From positions 434,001-498,000 of the forward strand of contig NZ_CP107935.1 of assembly GCF_036038375.1 (NCBI RefSeq): a stretch of 64,000 bases of DNA. Reading direction: 5' to 3'. The position numbers and the translations under genes are program-made. This document shows positions 17,929 to 26,594 of the stretch, one piece after another (the first letter of the stretch is position 1; each line of letters starts with the position of its first letter). Under the pieces are notes generated by a model that saw only the letters and a program-made list of their open reading frames with translations, searched no databases and had not been told where the DNA came from. This DNA is from Streptomyces sp. NBC_00414. GTDB taxonomy: Bacteria; Actinomycetota; Actinomycetes; Streptomycetales; Streptomycetaceae.

Positions 17929-18027
17929 CCCGCTCAGCACTGCGGAACCGGCCCGCTCCGCACTGCGCAGGTGACCCGCTCAGCGCTGCGGAAGTGATCC
18001 GTTCAGCGCTGCGGGACCGATCCGCTC
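17926..18027 (+). repeat. 23-bp direct tandem repeat, four copies plus a part
   Basis: Units at 17926-17948, 17949-17971, 17972-17994 and 17995-18017, then a partial copy to 18027. The core CCGCTCAGCGCTGCGG is kept with a few substitutions per copy. The array begins exactly at the flavodoxin stop codon. The core contains the palindrome AGCGCT. Confidence 0.75.
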
Positions 18028-18248
18028 AAACGATCCAGTCTGGCAGCGCCGTGGCCCGTGGGACAGGTGAGAGAGGGGCCCTGTCACAACCTGGCTGGCT
18101 GTTCCGCGGCACAACCCGCCCTCCCACAGGGCCAGTTGACCCACCAGGCTGGACGAACGCCACCTGCCCCACGGGCCACGGTGTATCTCCGTCCTGAGCT
18201 CACGCCGATCAGCAAGTCCCCCACATTCCTCGTGTCGAGAGAGTGAGC

Positions 18249-18893
18249 ATGTCTACCGAAACTCCCGAGTCGGCCGCGCCTCCTCCCACCACCAGGCCCC
18301 CGTCGGCACCGTCGCGCCGTACCTTCATCGCCACCACCACCGCGGCCGGCGGGGTCATCGCGGCAGGTGGCCTGGTCGCCGGTCCGGGGCTGCTCGGTGC
18401 CGAGGAGGCCGCTGCCGCCGAGGCATCGCCCAGCAGCCGCGTCTCGTTGACCGTCAACGGCGAGCGGCGCACCGTCACGGTCGACAACCGCACCTCGCTC
18501 CTCGACCTGCTGCGCGAGCACCTCGGCCTGACGGGCTCGAAGAAGGGCTGCAACGCCGGCGCCTGCGGGGCGTGCACGGTCCTGGTCGACGGGCTCCGGG
18601 TCAACTCCTGCCTCACTCTGGCCGTACGCCTGGACGGAGCCGAGGTCACCACCATCGAAGGGCTGGCCAGGGGCGAGCGCCTGCATCCGCTGCAGCAGGC
18701 GTTCATCGACCAGGACGCCTTCCAGTGCGGCTACTGCACCCCCGGTCAGATCATGTCCGGCGTCGGCTGCGTCAAGGAAGGACACACCGGCTCCGCGGCG
18801 GAGATCCGCGAATCGATGAGCGGCAACATCTGCCGCTGCGGCTGTTACGTGAAGATCGTGCGCGCGGTCCAGCAGGCCACGGGCCGGAAGTGA
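18249..18893 (+). CDS. Aldehyde oxidoreductase 2Fe-2S subunit, Tat-exported (PaoA-like)
   Basis: A 214-residue iron-sulfur subunit of a xanthine-oxidase-family molybdoenzyme. It has a Tat signal (SRRTFIATT, Arg 23-24), then a plant-type cluster (Cys 101, 106, 109, 121) and the second 2Fe-2S cluster in CGYC and CRC (Cys 160, 163, 195, 197). ATG 18249 is preferred over the in-frame GTG at 18243. It starts a three-gene operon with FAD and molybdenum subunits, matching periplasmic PaoABC, which oxidises aromatic aldehydes. Confidence 0.9.
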   Translation: MSTETPESAAPPPTTRPPSAPSRRTFIATTTAAGGVIAAGGLVAGPGLLGAEEAAAAEASPSSRVSLTVNGERRTVTVDNRTSLLDLLREHLGLTGSKKGCNAGACGACTVLVDGLRVNSCLTLAVRLDGAEVTTIEGLARGERLHPLQQAFIDQDAFQCGYCTPGQIMSGVGCVKEGHTGSAAEIRESMSGNICRCGCYVKIVRAVQQATGRK

Positions 18894-19880
18894 GTGGCGA
18901 TGTATCCCTTCTCCTTCACCACGGCGCCCAGCACACGTGAGGCTCTTGAAGCCGGTCGGCGCGGCGGGCGTTACATCGCCGGCGGCACGACGCTGGTCGA
19001 CCTCATGCGTGAGACCGTCGAACGCCCCGACACCCTGGTCGACATCAGTCGCCTGCCCCTGCGGGAGGTCACCGTCACCGAGCGCGGCGGGCTGCGCGTC
19101 GGCGCGTTGGTGACCATGACCGACGCCGCCGCCCACCGCAAGGTGCGCACCCTGTACCCGGTCGTCGCACAGGCCCTGGAGCTGAGCGCTTCCGCCCAGC
19201 TGCGGAACATGGCCACCATCGGCGGCAACATCATGCAGCGCACCCGCTGCACGTATTTCCGTGATGTGACCGCCGCCTGCAACAAGCGGCAACCGGGCAC
19301 GGGTTGCGCGGCCCGGGAAGGCTTCAACCGCACCCACGCGATCCTGGGAACCTCCGACGACTGTGTGGCCGCCCACCCCTCCGACGTGGCCGTCGCCTTC
19401 GCCGCCCTGGAAGCCCACGTGCGTCTGCTGGGCCCGGACGGGCAGCGAGCGGTGCCCTTCGCGGACTTCCTGCTCCGGCCCGGAGACTCGCCGAACCGCG
19501 AACAGGCCCTGCGACAGGGCGAATTGATCACCGCTGTGGAAATACCCGCGTACCCGCGCCCGCTGAAGTCCGGCTACCTCAAGGTCCGTGACCGCCAGTC
19601 CTACGAGTTCGCCCTCACCTCCGCCGCTGTCGCCCTGCACGTCCGCGGCGGCGTGATCCGCGAGGCCAAGGTGGCCGCCGGAGGAGTGGGCACCGTCCCG
19701 TGGAAACTGCCCGCCGTCGAGGAAGTCCTCATCGGTGAGCGCCCCTCCGACCGGCTCTGGGCCCGGGCCGCCGCGTCGGCCACGGAGGGGGCGCGCCCTC
19801 TCACGCACAACCGCTTCAAGGTCGAACTGCTCCAGCGGACCGTCGAACGCCAGCTGCGCATCGTAGGAGACATCGCATGA
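18894..19880 (+). CDS. Aldehyde oxidoreductase FAD subunit (PaoB-like)
   Basis: A 328-residue FAD-binding subunit of the molybdenum hydroxylase family: GRYIAGGTTLVDLM and ATIGGNIMQ are FAD loops. It carries the Cys-rich insertion RCTYFRD, then ACNKRQPGTGCAA, which in E. coli PaoB binds an extra 4Fe-4S cluster, so the PaoABC subgroup is indicated and not ordinary xanthine dehydrogenase. GTG 18894 directly follows the stop of the 2Fe-2S gene (ATG 18900 is also possible). No export signal of its own; it should travel with the Tat subunit. Confidence 0.9.
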   Translation: MAMYPFSFTTAPSTREALEAGRRGGRYIAGGTTLVDLMRETVERPDTLVDISRLPLREVTVTERGGLRVGALVTMTDAAAHRKVRTLYPVVAQALELSASAQLRNMATIGGNIMQRTRCTYFRDVTAACNKRQPGTGCAAREGFNRTHAILGTSDDCVAAHPSDVAVAFAALEAHVRLLGPDGQRAVPFADFLLRPGDSPNREQALRQGELITAVEIPAYPRPLKSGYLKVRDRQSYEFALTSAAVALHVRGGVIREAKVAAGGVGTVPWKLPAVEEVLIGERPSDRLWARAAASATEGARPLTHNRFKVELLQRTVERQLRIVGDIA

Positions 19881-22081
19881 GCCCTCAGCCGCAGGCAGCC
19901 GTCGGCGCACCGCTCTCCCGGGTGGACGGACGCCTGAAGGTGACCGGCCAGGCGAAGTACGCCGCCGACCAGGAGCCCGACGGCCCCGAGGGGGTGGTGC
20001 ACGCCGTCGTGGTCGACAGCAGCATCGCCCGTGGCCGGATCACCGGCATCGGCACCGCCGCCGCCGAGGCACACCCCGGCGTGCTGAAGGTGATCCACCA
20101 CCGCAACGCCCCCAGGCTGCCGTACGGGCCCAATCCGGGCTCACTGAACCTGCCGGGTGAGCGGCTGCGCGTCTTCCAGGACGACCAGGTCCGCTTCCAC
20201 GGCCAGCCCGTCGCCGTCGTCGTCGCCACCACCCTGGAGGCCGCGCAGCACGCGGCGGGTCTGGTGGACATCGACTACGACGTGGAGCCGTCCGCGACGG
20301 ACCTGAGCGACGCCCCGGCGACGGGCGAACCCGTCACCTACACGCGCGGCGACGCCGAGGCCGCTCTCCGATCGGCCGCCGTACGGCTGGAGATGACCTA
20401 CCGGCCCGCCCGCAACCACCACAACGCGATGGAGCTGCACGCCACCGTCGCCCGATGGGAGGGCGACCGGCTCACCCTGTGGGACAAGACCCAGTGGGTG
20501 CAGAGCCCGCGGGCCGAACTCGCCGCCAACTTCGGCATACCCGCGGAGTCCGTCCGAGTCATCTCCCCCTTCGTCGGCGGCGCGTTCGGCAACGCCGCCC
20601 GGGCCTGGCCGCACATCACCATCGCGGCCCTCGCCGCCCGCGAGGCGGGCCGCCCCGTCAAACTCGTCCTGACGCGGCGGCAGTTGTACTTCGGGGTGGG
20701 CTACCGGCCGACGTACGAGTACAAGGTGCGCCTCGGCAGCGACCGGCGCGGGCGGCTCACCGCGATGACCCACGACCTGCGCGGCGAGACCTCCCGCTAC
20801 GAGAGGTTCTCGGAGCGCGGCGTCCTCGCCCCCGGACAGATGCTCTACACCACGCCCAACGTCTCCCAGACGTACCGGACGGTGGCGCTGGACGTGAACA
20901 CCCCGACCCCGATGCGCGGCCCGGGATATTCCACCGCCGCCTTCCCCATCGAGAGCGCGATGGACGAACTCGCCCACGAGCTGGGCATCGACCCGATCGA
21001 GCTGCGCCGACTCAACGAGCCCGAGAACGACCAGGCCGGCGGGCGGCCGTTCTCCACCCGCAGGCTGCGCGAGTGCTACACGGTCGGCGCCCGCGAGTTC
21101 GGCTGGAGCGGCCGCGATCCCCGGCCCCGCTCCACCCGCGAGGGCGACTGGCTCGTCGGCACCGGCATGGCCACCGCGGTCTACGACACCCTGCGGGCCC
21201 CCGGTCAGGCCAGTGTCCGGCTGGACGCCGACGGCACCGCCCTGATCGAGTCCTCGACGAGCGACATGGGGCCCGGCACGTACACCTCCATGACCCAGGT
21301 CGCCGCCGACGCCCTGGGCCTCACGGTCCGCAACGTGACCTTCCGGCTCGGCGACACGGACATGCCCACGGCACCCCTCCACGGTGGCTCGTTGACCATG
21401 GCCAGCGTCGGTTCCATCGTCCAGAACGGCTGCGGCACAGTGCGGCAGCAGGCGATCCGGCTGGCCGTCGAGGACGAGGACTCCCCCCTGTCCGGCGCCG
21501 ACCCGGCCGCCGTCGTCGTACGAGGAGGACGCCTGCACCTGCGGGACGACCCCGCGCGAGGCGAGACCTACCGGCAGCTCCTCACCCGCAACGACCGTAC
21601 CCGTCTCGAAGCCCTCGGCTCGTGGACTCCGGGGCAGTCCCGGTCGTCCATGTACGCCTACGGCGCGGTGTTCGCCGAGGTGGCCGTCGACGCCCTTCTC
21701 GGTCTGGTCCGGGTGCGGCGGATGCTCGGTGTCTTCGACGCGGGCCGCATCATCAGCCCCACGCTGGCCGACAGCCAGGCCATCGGAGCCATGGTCGGCG
21801 GTATCGGTATGGCCCTGCTGGAGCACACGGTCACCGACCACCGCGACGGACGGATCGTCAACGCCAACCTGGCCGACTATCTGGTCCCGGTCAACGCCGA
21901 CGTCGTCGATCTCAAGGCGCTCTATGTCGACGGCCGGGACGACGAGGCCGATCCTCTCGGCGTCAAGGGCCTCGGCGAGGTCGTCCTGGTCGGTGTGGCA
22001 CCCGCCATCGCCAACGCGGTCTTCCACGCCACCGGCCGACGGGTCCGCGACCTGCCCATCACCGCCGAGTCACTGCTCTGA
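19877..22081 (+). CDS. Aldehyde oxidoreductase molybdopterin subunit (PaoC-like)
   Basis: A 734-residue catalytic subunit that binds molybdopterin cytosine dinucleotide. It starts with SRVDGRLKVTGQAKYAADQ, has GGAFGNA and PMRGPGYSTAA cofactor segments, and ends with KGLGE, whose E701 corresponds to the base that activates water in this family. Its ATG overlaps the previous gene by four bases (ATGA), implying translational coupling. It should oxidise aldehydes to acids outside the cytoplasm as a heterotrimer. No PaoD-type maturation gene lies in the window. Confidence 0.9.
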   Translation: MSPQPQAAVGAPLSRVDGRLKVTGQAKYAADQEPDGPEGVVHAVVVDSSIARGRITGIGTAAAEAHPGVLKVIHHRNAPRLPYGPNPGSLNLPGERLRVFQDDQVRFHGQPVAVVVATTLEAAQHAAGLVDIDYDVEPSATDLSDAPATGEPVTYTRGDAEAALRSAAVRLEMTYRPARNHHNAMELHATVARWEGDRLTLWDKTQWVQSPRAELAANFGIPAESVRVISPFVGGAFGNAARAWPHITIAALAAREAGRPVKLVLTRRQLYFGVGYRPTYEYKVRLGSDRRGRLTAMTHDLRGETSRYERFSERGVLAPGQMLYTTPNVSQTYRTVALDVNTPTPMRGPGYSTAAFPIESAMDELAHELGIDPIELRRLNEPENDQAGGRPFSTRRLRECYTVGAREFGWSGRDPRPRSTREGDWLVGTGMATAVYDTLRAPGQASVRLDADGTALIESSTSDMGPGTYTSMTQVAADALGLTVRNVTFRLGDTDMPTAPLHGGSLTMASVGSIVQNGCGTVRQQAIRLAVEDEDSPLSGADPAAVVVRGGRLHLRDDPARGETYRQLLTRNDRTRLEALGSWTPGQSRSSMYAYGAVFAEVAVDALLGLVRVRRMLGVFDAGRIISPTLADSQAIGAMVGGIGMALLEHTVTDHRDGRIVNANLADYLVPVNADVVDLKALYVDGRDDEADPLGVKGLGEVVLVGVAPAIANAVFHATGRRVRDLPITAESLL

Positions 22082-22177
22082 GCCTCGCCCCGGGCTGCGG
22101 GGCACCGCCGCGCCGCGGGCGGATCGACCCGGACACGAACGGTACGGTCGGCCCGCCGGCCCGCCGGCCTTACGCAC

Positions 22178-23089
22178 CTATCGGCCGCGGTCCGTCTCGT
22201 CTGCCTGGCCCGTCCGGTCCGTCCGGTCCGCCTGCTCCGTCCGGTCGAGGAGGACCAGTGCGTCGTAATCGGGAGTGCCGGGCAAGGCGTAGTACGTCAC
22301 CATGCGGTGTCCCGGGGTGCCTTCGATCAGCATGGACTGGAAGCGGAGCGTGAGAAGGCCGACCGCAGGGTGCTGCAGGGTCTTGCTCCCCTGGGCGAAC
22401 GCGTTCACGTCGTAGGACTCCCACAGCTGTGCGAACTCCGTGCTCTTGAGGAGCAGTTCGTCGACGAGCTCGGCGAGGTCGGGGGCGTCGGGGTCGATGC
22501 CCGTGAGAGCACGCAACCGGGCGACACAGCCACGCGTCACCTCTTCCCGGTCCGGGAACAGCTCACGGGCCGTGGGGTGGAGGAAGACGTACCTCGCGAT
22601 GTTGCGCTGCTCGATGGGCCAGCCTTCGATTCCGGCCAACGTCCGTAGACCGCCCGGGTTGCAGGCGAGCAGGTCCAGGGTGCGGCTGAGCACACGAGAG
22701 GGGAAGGGACGCAGCTGCTCCAGCAGCAGTTCGGTACCGGGATCCACGGTGCGGCTGGGCACACTCCGGTTCGCCGGCGGTCTGCGGGCGGCACTCACAC
22801 CAAGGTCGTGCAGGTGCCTGTGCTCGGCTTCCCCGAGGCGCAACGCACGTGCCAGGGCATCCAGGACGGCAGGGCTGGGGTGGCTCTCCCTGCCACGCTC
22901 CAAGCGGGCGTAGTAGTCGATGCTCACCCCGGCGAGGGTGGCCAGCTCCTCCCGCCGCAGCCCCGGCGTCCGGCGCAGTCCCGGGCCCGCCTTGAGGCCT
23001 GCCTCTTCCGGGGTGACCTCCGTTCGGCGGGCGCGCAGAAAGCGCCCCAGTTCGGTTCCGCTGCTTCTTTCCTGCTGCTCGCTCGCCAC
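22178..23089 (-). CDS. XRE-family regulator with MmyB-like ligand domain
   Basis: About 303 residues. The N-terminal helix-turn-helix (RREELATLAGVSIDYYARLE) and the C-terminal part with LACNPGGLRTL, RYVFLHP, VGLLTLRF and MLIEGTPGHRMVTYYA match the MmyB-like PAS-type regulators abundant in Streptomyces. These often sit beside and control an oxidoreductase, so the adjoining convergent aldehyde oxidoreductase operon is a candidate target. The start is uncertain: GTG 23089 has GAGGGG close by, and GTG 23119 is in frame. The end has a low-complexity Asp/Arg/Thr tail. Confidence 0.87.
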   Translation of the reverse strand: MASEQQERSSGTELGRFLRARRTEVTPEEAGLKAGPGLRRTPGLRREELATLAGVSIDYYARLERGRESHPSPAVLDALARALRLGEAEHRHLHDLGVSAARRPPANRSVPSRTVDPGTELLLEQLRPFPSRVLSRTLDLLACNPGGLRTLAGIEGWPIEQRNIARYVFLHPTARELFPDREEVTRGCVARLRALTGIDPDAPDLAELVDELLLKSTEFAQLWESYDVNAFAQGSKTLQHPAVGLLTLRFQSMLIEGTPGHRMVTYYALPGTPDYDALVLLDRTEQADRTDRTGQADETDRGR

Positions 23090-23136
23090 ACCCCTCAGTG
23101 TGACAGCCACCGCCCACAACCGGCCTGTACGGGATC

Positions 23137-23289
23137 GGCCGGCTGCACCGACAGCCAGGCCACCCGCCTGCGCGAACGATCACGCGGCGGGCGGCCACCC
23201 GGCTTCGACAAGCGTCGTTACGTCTGCCTCGGCGGCGCCACCGCCGCGGCCCTCACCCTCTGGCTCCGTACATGATCGGCCGGACAGGC
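23137..23289 (+). mobile_element. IS5-family remnant, right end
   Basis: Encodes the last part of a transposase (DSQATRLRERSRGGRPPGFD then KRRYVCLGG) followed by the right end TGATCGGCCGGACAGG and CTAG. It closely resembles the C-terminus and right end of the element at 6999-8679, but about 28 residues between PPGFD and KRxYV, including the catalytic Glu of the VERAINR helix, are missing. The left part of the element is absent. It is a dead fragment. Confidence 0.75.
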
Positions 23290-24165
23290 CTAGTCGGTGG
23301 CCAGCAGGCCGGCGCGGAGCTTGCCGAGGACGCGGGTGATCAGCCGCGACACGTGCATCTGCGAGTAGCCCAGTTCGTCGGCGATCTGCTGCTGGGTGAG
23401 CTCGTCGACGAAGCGGAGGTGGATCAGCCTGCGGTCACGCTCGTCGAGTCCGGCGACCAGCGGGGCCAGAGAGTGGAAGTTGTCGATGAGGTCGTAGGAG
23501 TTCTCCTCGAAGCCGATGAAGTCGGCGAGCGCGGTCTCGGACTCCTCGTCCTGGTTCATCACGGCGGCGTCCAGCGAGGCGGCGTTGTAGCCGTTGGACG
23601 CCATCTGCGCCTGGGCGACCTCGGAGGGCTCCAGCTGCATCAGCTCCGCGAGCTCCGCCGTCGAGGGAGACCGCCCCAGACGGGTGCGCAACTCCTCGGT
23701 GGCCTTGGACAGTTCCAGCCGTGCTTCCTGAAGGCGGCGCGGAACGTGTACGGCCCAGCTCGTGTCGCGGAAGAACCGCTTGATCTCGCCGGTGATGTAG
23801 GGAACGGCGAAGGACGTGAACTCGACCTCGCGGGACAGTTCGAAGCGGTCGATCGCCTTGATCAGGCCGATGGTGCCGACCTGGACGATGTCCTCCATCT
23901 CCTGCGGGCCGCGGTGCTTGAACCGCGAGGCCGCGTACTGCACGAGGGAGAGGTTCATCTCTATCAGGCAGTTGCGCACGTACTGGTACTCGTGCGTGCC
24001 CTCTTCGAGCTGCGTGAGACGGTCGAAGAACCGCTTGCCTACTTCCCTCGCGTCCCTGGGCGCGATGGAGGAAGGGGCCGCGTACGCGCGCTCGACGAGG
24101 TCCTGCTCCACCCGGGTGGCCCGGACGCCGGACCGGGTCTGTTCCTGCGCCGTCACGATGGTCAT
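23290..24165 (-). CDS. Stress sigma factor of the SigB/SigF family
   Basis: A 291-residue group 3 sigma factor. Region 2 is seen in DIVQVGTIGLIKAIDRFE and FTSFAVPYITGEIKRFFRD, region 3 in LGRSPSTAELAELM, and region 4 in LTQQQIADELGYSQMHVSRL. ATG 24165 with GGAGCG upstream is preferred over the in-frame ATG at 24279. The stop codon TAG is part of the CTAG that borders the IS remnant, so the 3' end touches the insertion without loss of the conserved domain. In Streptomyces such factors steer osmotic, oxidative and developmental responses. No anti-sigma factor gene is adjacent. Confidence 0.92.
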   Translation of the reverse strand: MTIVTAQEQTRSGVRATRVEQDLVERAYAAPSSIAPRDAREVGKRFFDRLTQLEEGTHEYQYVRNCLIEMNLSLVQYAASRFKHRGPQEMEDIVQVGTIGLIKAIDRFELSREVEFTSFAVPYITGEIKRFFRDTSWAVHVPRRLQEARLELSKATEELRTRLGRSPSTAELAELMQLEPSEVAQAQMASNGYNAASLDAAVMNQDEESETALADFIGFEENSYDLIDNFHSLAPLVAGLDERDRRLIHLRFVDELTQQQIADELGYSQMHVSRLITRVLGKLRAGLLATD

Positions 24166-24241
24166 GGGTCTCGCTCCTTGTGCCTTGAGCCTGGTTGTCC
24201 TGGTGCGTTCAGCCCGGCTGCCGTTTCGATCCTGCCCGTGC

Positions 24242-24266
24242 GTACCCAGGGAACGGACTCGTACAC
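24242..24266 (-). promoter_or_regulatory. SigB-type promoter of the sigma gene
   Basis: On the minus strand GTGT (24266-24263) and GGGTAC (24247-24242) are 15 bases apart, a full match to the GNNT-N14-16-GGGTAC/T pattern known for SigB of Streptomyces. It is 77 bases before the ATG of the sigma gene, suggesting autoregulation or control by a sister factor. Confidence 0.65.
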
Positions 24267-24359
24267 CCGCGGTCTTCACCCGAGTACCGGTAAGGGCGAC
24301 GAGGCTACGACGCGGGCCGTTGCCGGTCCCGCTCCCCGCTCGGCCGCGACCTGCGAAGG

Positions 24360-24794
24360 TCAGGCGGCCTGGATGAGTTCCGCGCGCCCGAAGAGCAGCG
24401 CGTATCCGGGCGGGAGCTGGGCGAGGACGCGGTCCAGGAGGACGGGACCGGCGAGGTCTCCGACGGCGGCGAGGACGGCTCCGGTGTCCCAGCGTGTGGT
24501 GGCCGGCGTGCCTCCCGTGCGGCCGGCGAGATCCTTGACGAAGCCCCAGCCCGTGAGCGGTCGGGGGTCGGGGTCCTGGCCGGTGAGGACGAGGGCCGCC
24601 TCGGCCGGGAGGCAGGCGGCGAGTTGGGTTCGCTCCTCGCCGGTGAGCTGACGGCCCAGCGCCGCCAGCACGGCATGCGTGACTTCCTCAGCCCGCTCCC
24701 TGGTCGGGTACGCGCCCTCGTACCGGATCCTCTCCAGCATCCGGTGAAACGTCGTGCCGGGCCGAGCGGGAGCCGGTTCACGCAGCTGAATCAT
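24360..24794 (-). CDS. DUF2267-domain protein
   Basis: A 144-residue protein with the DUF2267 pattern: FHRMLERIRYEGAYPTRERA near the start, VLAALGRQLTGEER, then LPAEAALVL. Function is unknown, but these small helical proteins commonly sit in SigB-type stress loci, as here between the sigma factor and Hsp20. Confidence 0.82.
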   Translation of the reverse strand: MIQLREPAPARPGTTFHRMLERIRYEGAYPTRERAEEVTHAVLAALGRQLTGEERTQLAACLPAEAALVLTGQDPDPRPLTGWGFVKDLAGRTGGTPATTRWDTGAVLAAVGDLAGPVLLDRVLAQLPPGYALLFGRAELIQAA

Positions 24795-24890
24795 CGGAGA
24801 ATGTCGCCTTTCTCGCCCGTCGGGCGTTGTGCCGGTGGGGTGGGCCGACCTGGTGGGCCCTGGTCGGCCCCGCTGTTCTTCGAAGGTCCC

Positions 24891-25325
24891 TCAGCCGCGG
24901 ATCTGCTGGTGCCCGGACCCTCCGCCGATCGCGACCTTGCGCGGCTTGGCGCGCTCGGCGATCGGGATGCGCAGGGTCAGCACCCCTGCCTCGTAGTCGG
25001 CTGTGATGCGCTCGGTGTCGAGGGTGTCCGCCAGCACCAGCTGACGCGAGTAGACGCCGACGGGCCGCTCGGAGAGCTCCATCTGTACGTCCTCGGCCCC
25101 CACGACCGGGCGGCGCTCGGCCTTGACTGTGAGCATGTTCCGCTCGACATCGACCTCGACCGCGTCCTTCGCCACACCGGGCAGGTCGAGAGCGATCACG
25201 TACTCCTCACCCTCCCTGTAGGCGTCCATCGGCATCACCGAGGGCCTGGACCAGGTGCCCGTGACACCCGTCAGCTGCTGAGCGAGCCGGTCGAGTTCGC
25301 GGAACGGGTCAGTGCGCATCAACAT
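24891..25325 (-). CDS. Hsp20/Hsp18 small heat-shock protein
   Basis: A 144-residue alpha-crystallin chaperone that holds unfolding proteins. The N-terminus MLMRTDPFRELDRLAQQL is typical of actinobacterial Hsp18; the alpha-crystallin domain includes YVIALDLPGVAKDAVEV and the closing EAGVLTLRIPI. ATG 25325 follows GGAGGTG. It is divergent from a RheA-like regulator gene with three phased operator-like repeats between the two starts. Confidence 0.92.
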   Translation of the reverse strand: MLMRTDPFRELDRLAQQLTGVTGTWSRPSVMPMDAYREGEEYVIALDLPGVAKDAVEVDVERNMLTVKAERRPVVGAEDVQMELSERPVGVYSRQLVLADTLDTERITADYEAGVLTLRIPIAERAKPRKVAIGGGSGHQQIRG

Positions 25326-25390
25326 CGCGAAAACACCTCCACAGGTCTGGCAGTAACTGCCAATGCGCTTCGTCTGACACCGTTGTAGCA

Positions 25391-25461
25391 TGTCATCCAA
25401 ACGATGACAACTGGAGTGTCATCCACAGGGCGACATTGGAGATGTCATCCCAAGGATGACG
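25391..25461. promoter_or_regulatory. Three phased RheA-type operators
   Basis: Copies of TGTCATC-N5-GATGACA at 25391-25409 (exact), 25417-25435 (right arm GGCGACA) and 25443-25461 (right arm GATGACG). Starts are spaced exactly 26 bp. I recall the same inverted repeat as the site bound by RheA, the thermosensing repressor of hsp18 in S. albus. They lie between hsp20 and the divergent regulator gene and should control both. Confidence 0.8.
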
Positions 25462-25476
25462 GCCGAGAGGATGCTC

Positions 25477-26130
25477 ATGCCCCCTTCCCCCGACTCCCGT
25501 GACCCCGCCGCGTTCCTCGCCGCCAGGGCAGCACTCGACGCGATCGAGGAGGCCGTCCGGACCTCGCGGACGGAGCCGCTGCCGGAGGACACTCAGCCCG
25601 GCGCCGACCAGGCCTTGGCCGCGCTCCTGCTGTTGCGTGAACTGCGCGAGCAGCTCGCAGGATGGGAGCCGGGGCTGATCGAGGCAGCCCGTGCCGCGGG
25701 CTCCAGCTGGGCGGACCTCGCCCACCCCCTCGGCGTCGCCAGCCGCCAGGCAGCCGAGCGCCGCTACCTGCGTGTACGACCCGGGACGCCCGGTTCCACC
25801 GGCGAACAGCGCGTACAGGCGACCCGGGACCACCGCGCCGCCGACCGCACCGTCTCCGCCTGGGCCCGGACCAACGCGACCGAACTACGCCAGCTCGCGG
25901 GCCAGATCACCGCCCTCACGGACCTTCCCGCCCAGGCGAGCGCTCCTCTGGCCCGCCTCGCCGACGCCCTCGCGGCCGACGACGCCACCCACCTCATCGG
26001 CCCTCTGACCGAAACGCACACACATCTCAGAGCCGATCACCCCGACCTCGCGGACCGTATCGACGCCATCACGCACAACACCACCCGGCTCCGCCGGGCC
26101 CGCAGCGACCGCCCTGGCACCACCTCCTGA
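25477..26130 (+). CDS. HSP18 transcriptional regulator (RheA-like)
   Basis: About 217 residues. A helix-turn-helix-like part around AAGSSWADLAHPLGVASRQAAERRYLR resembles the known Streptomyces Hsp18 regulators that are encoded divergently from hsp18. The C-terminal half is helical and Ala-rich. ATG 25477 with GAGAGG at 25465 is preferred; ATG 25456 would overlap the third operator copy. It probably represses hsp20 and itself at low temperature. Confidence 0.75.
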   Translation: MPPSPDSRDPAAFLAARAALDAIEEAVRTSRTEPLPEDTQPGADQALAALLLLRELREQLAGWEPGLIEAARAAGSSWADLAHPLGVASRQAAERRYLRVRPGTPGSTGEQRVQATRDHRAADRTVSAWARTNATELRQLAGQITALTDLPAQASAPLARLADALAADDATHLIGPLTETHTHLRADHPDLADRIDAITHNTTRLRRARSDRPGTTS

Positions 26131-26375
26131 CAGCCGAAGCCGACAGGGCAACCGCGGCAGGGTGACGACACGCATGGCGTAGTGCGCAGGGAACGACTCT
26201 GTGCTCAGCGGCAGCGGTCACAGCCGCGGCCTCGGTCGCGCCGCGGAGGGATCGCGGCTGACACGAGCTGTGCCGCACCCACCGACCGGCCCCCGCCGAA
26301 CCGCAGGATCTCCGCTCTCACCAGCGCACCCGTCCCGCCAGGCATTCGTCCGGGAAGAGCGGGAACATGGGCTGT

Positions 26376-26594
26376 ATGACAAAGCCTGATGACGACTCGC
26401 ACACGCCCCACGCGCCCGGATCCCAGCCGAGCGTCAGCCCCGGTTCCGACACACCGCAGACGGTCCCGGTGCCGACACCGCCCGTCGCGTGGGACAGCGA
26501 ACCCACGGACCCGGCTGACGTGACCGACGAAGAGGACAAGCCGGAGCAGCCCGCCGCGCACGAAAAGCGGAAGACAACGTCACAGGAAGACTGA
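26376..26594 (+). CDS. Small acidic Pro-rich protein (tentative)
   Basis: A 72-residue frame beginning MTKPDDDSHTPHAPGS. It is rich in Pro, Asp, Glu and Thr, without hydrophobic core, so it would be disordered. No clear ribosome site. It could be a genuine small hypothetical protein or chance. Confidence 0.35.
   Translation: MTKPDDDSHTPHAPGSQPSVSPGSDTPQTVPVPTPPVAWDSEPTDPADVTDEEDKPEQPAAHEKRKTTSQED

Noticed and set aside
20141..22027. 628-residue minus-strand open frame opposite the PaoC-like gene
   Set aside because: Shadow frame; the plus strand encodes a complete molybdenum hydroxylase subunit.
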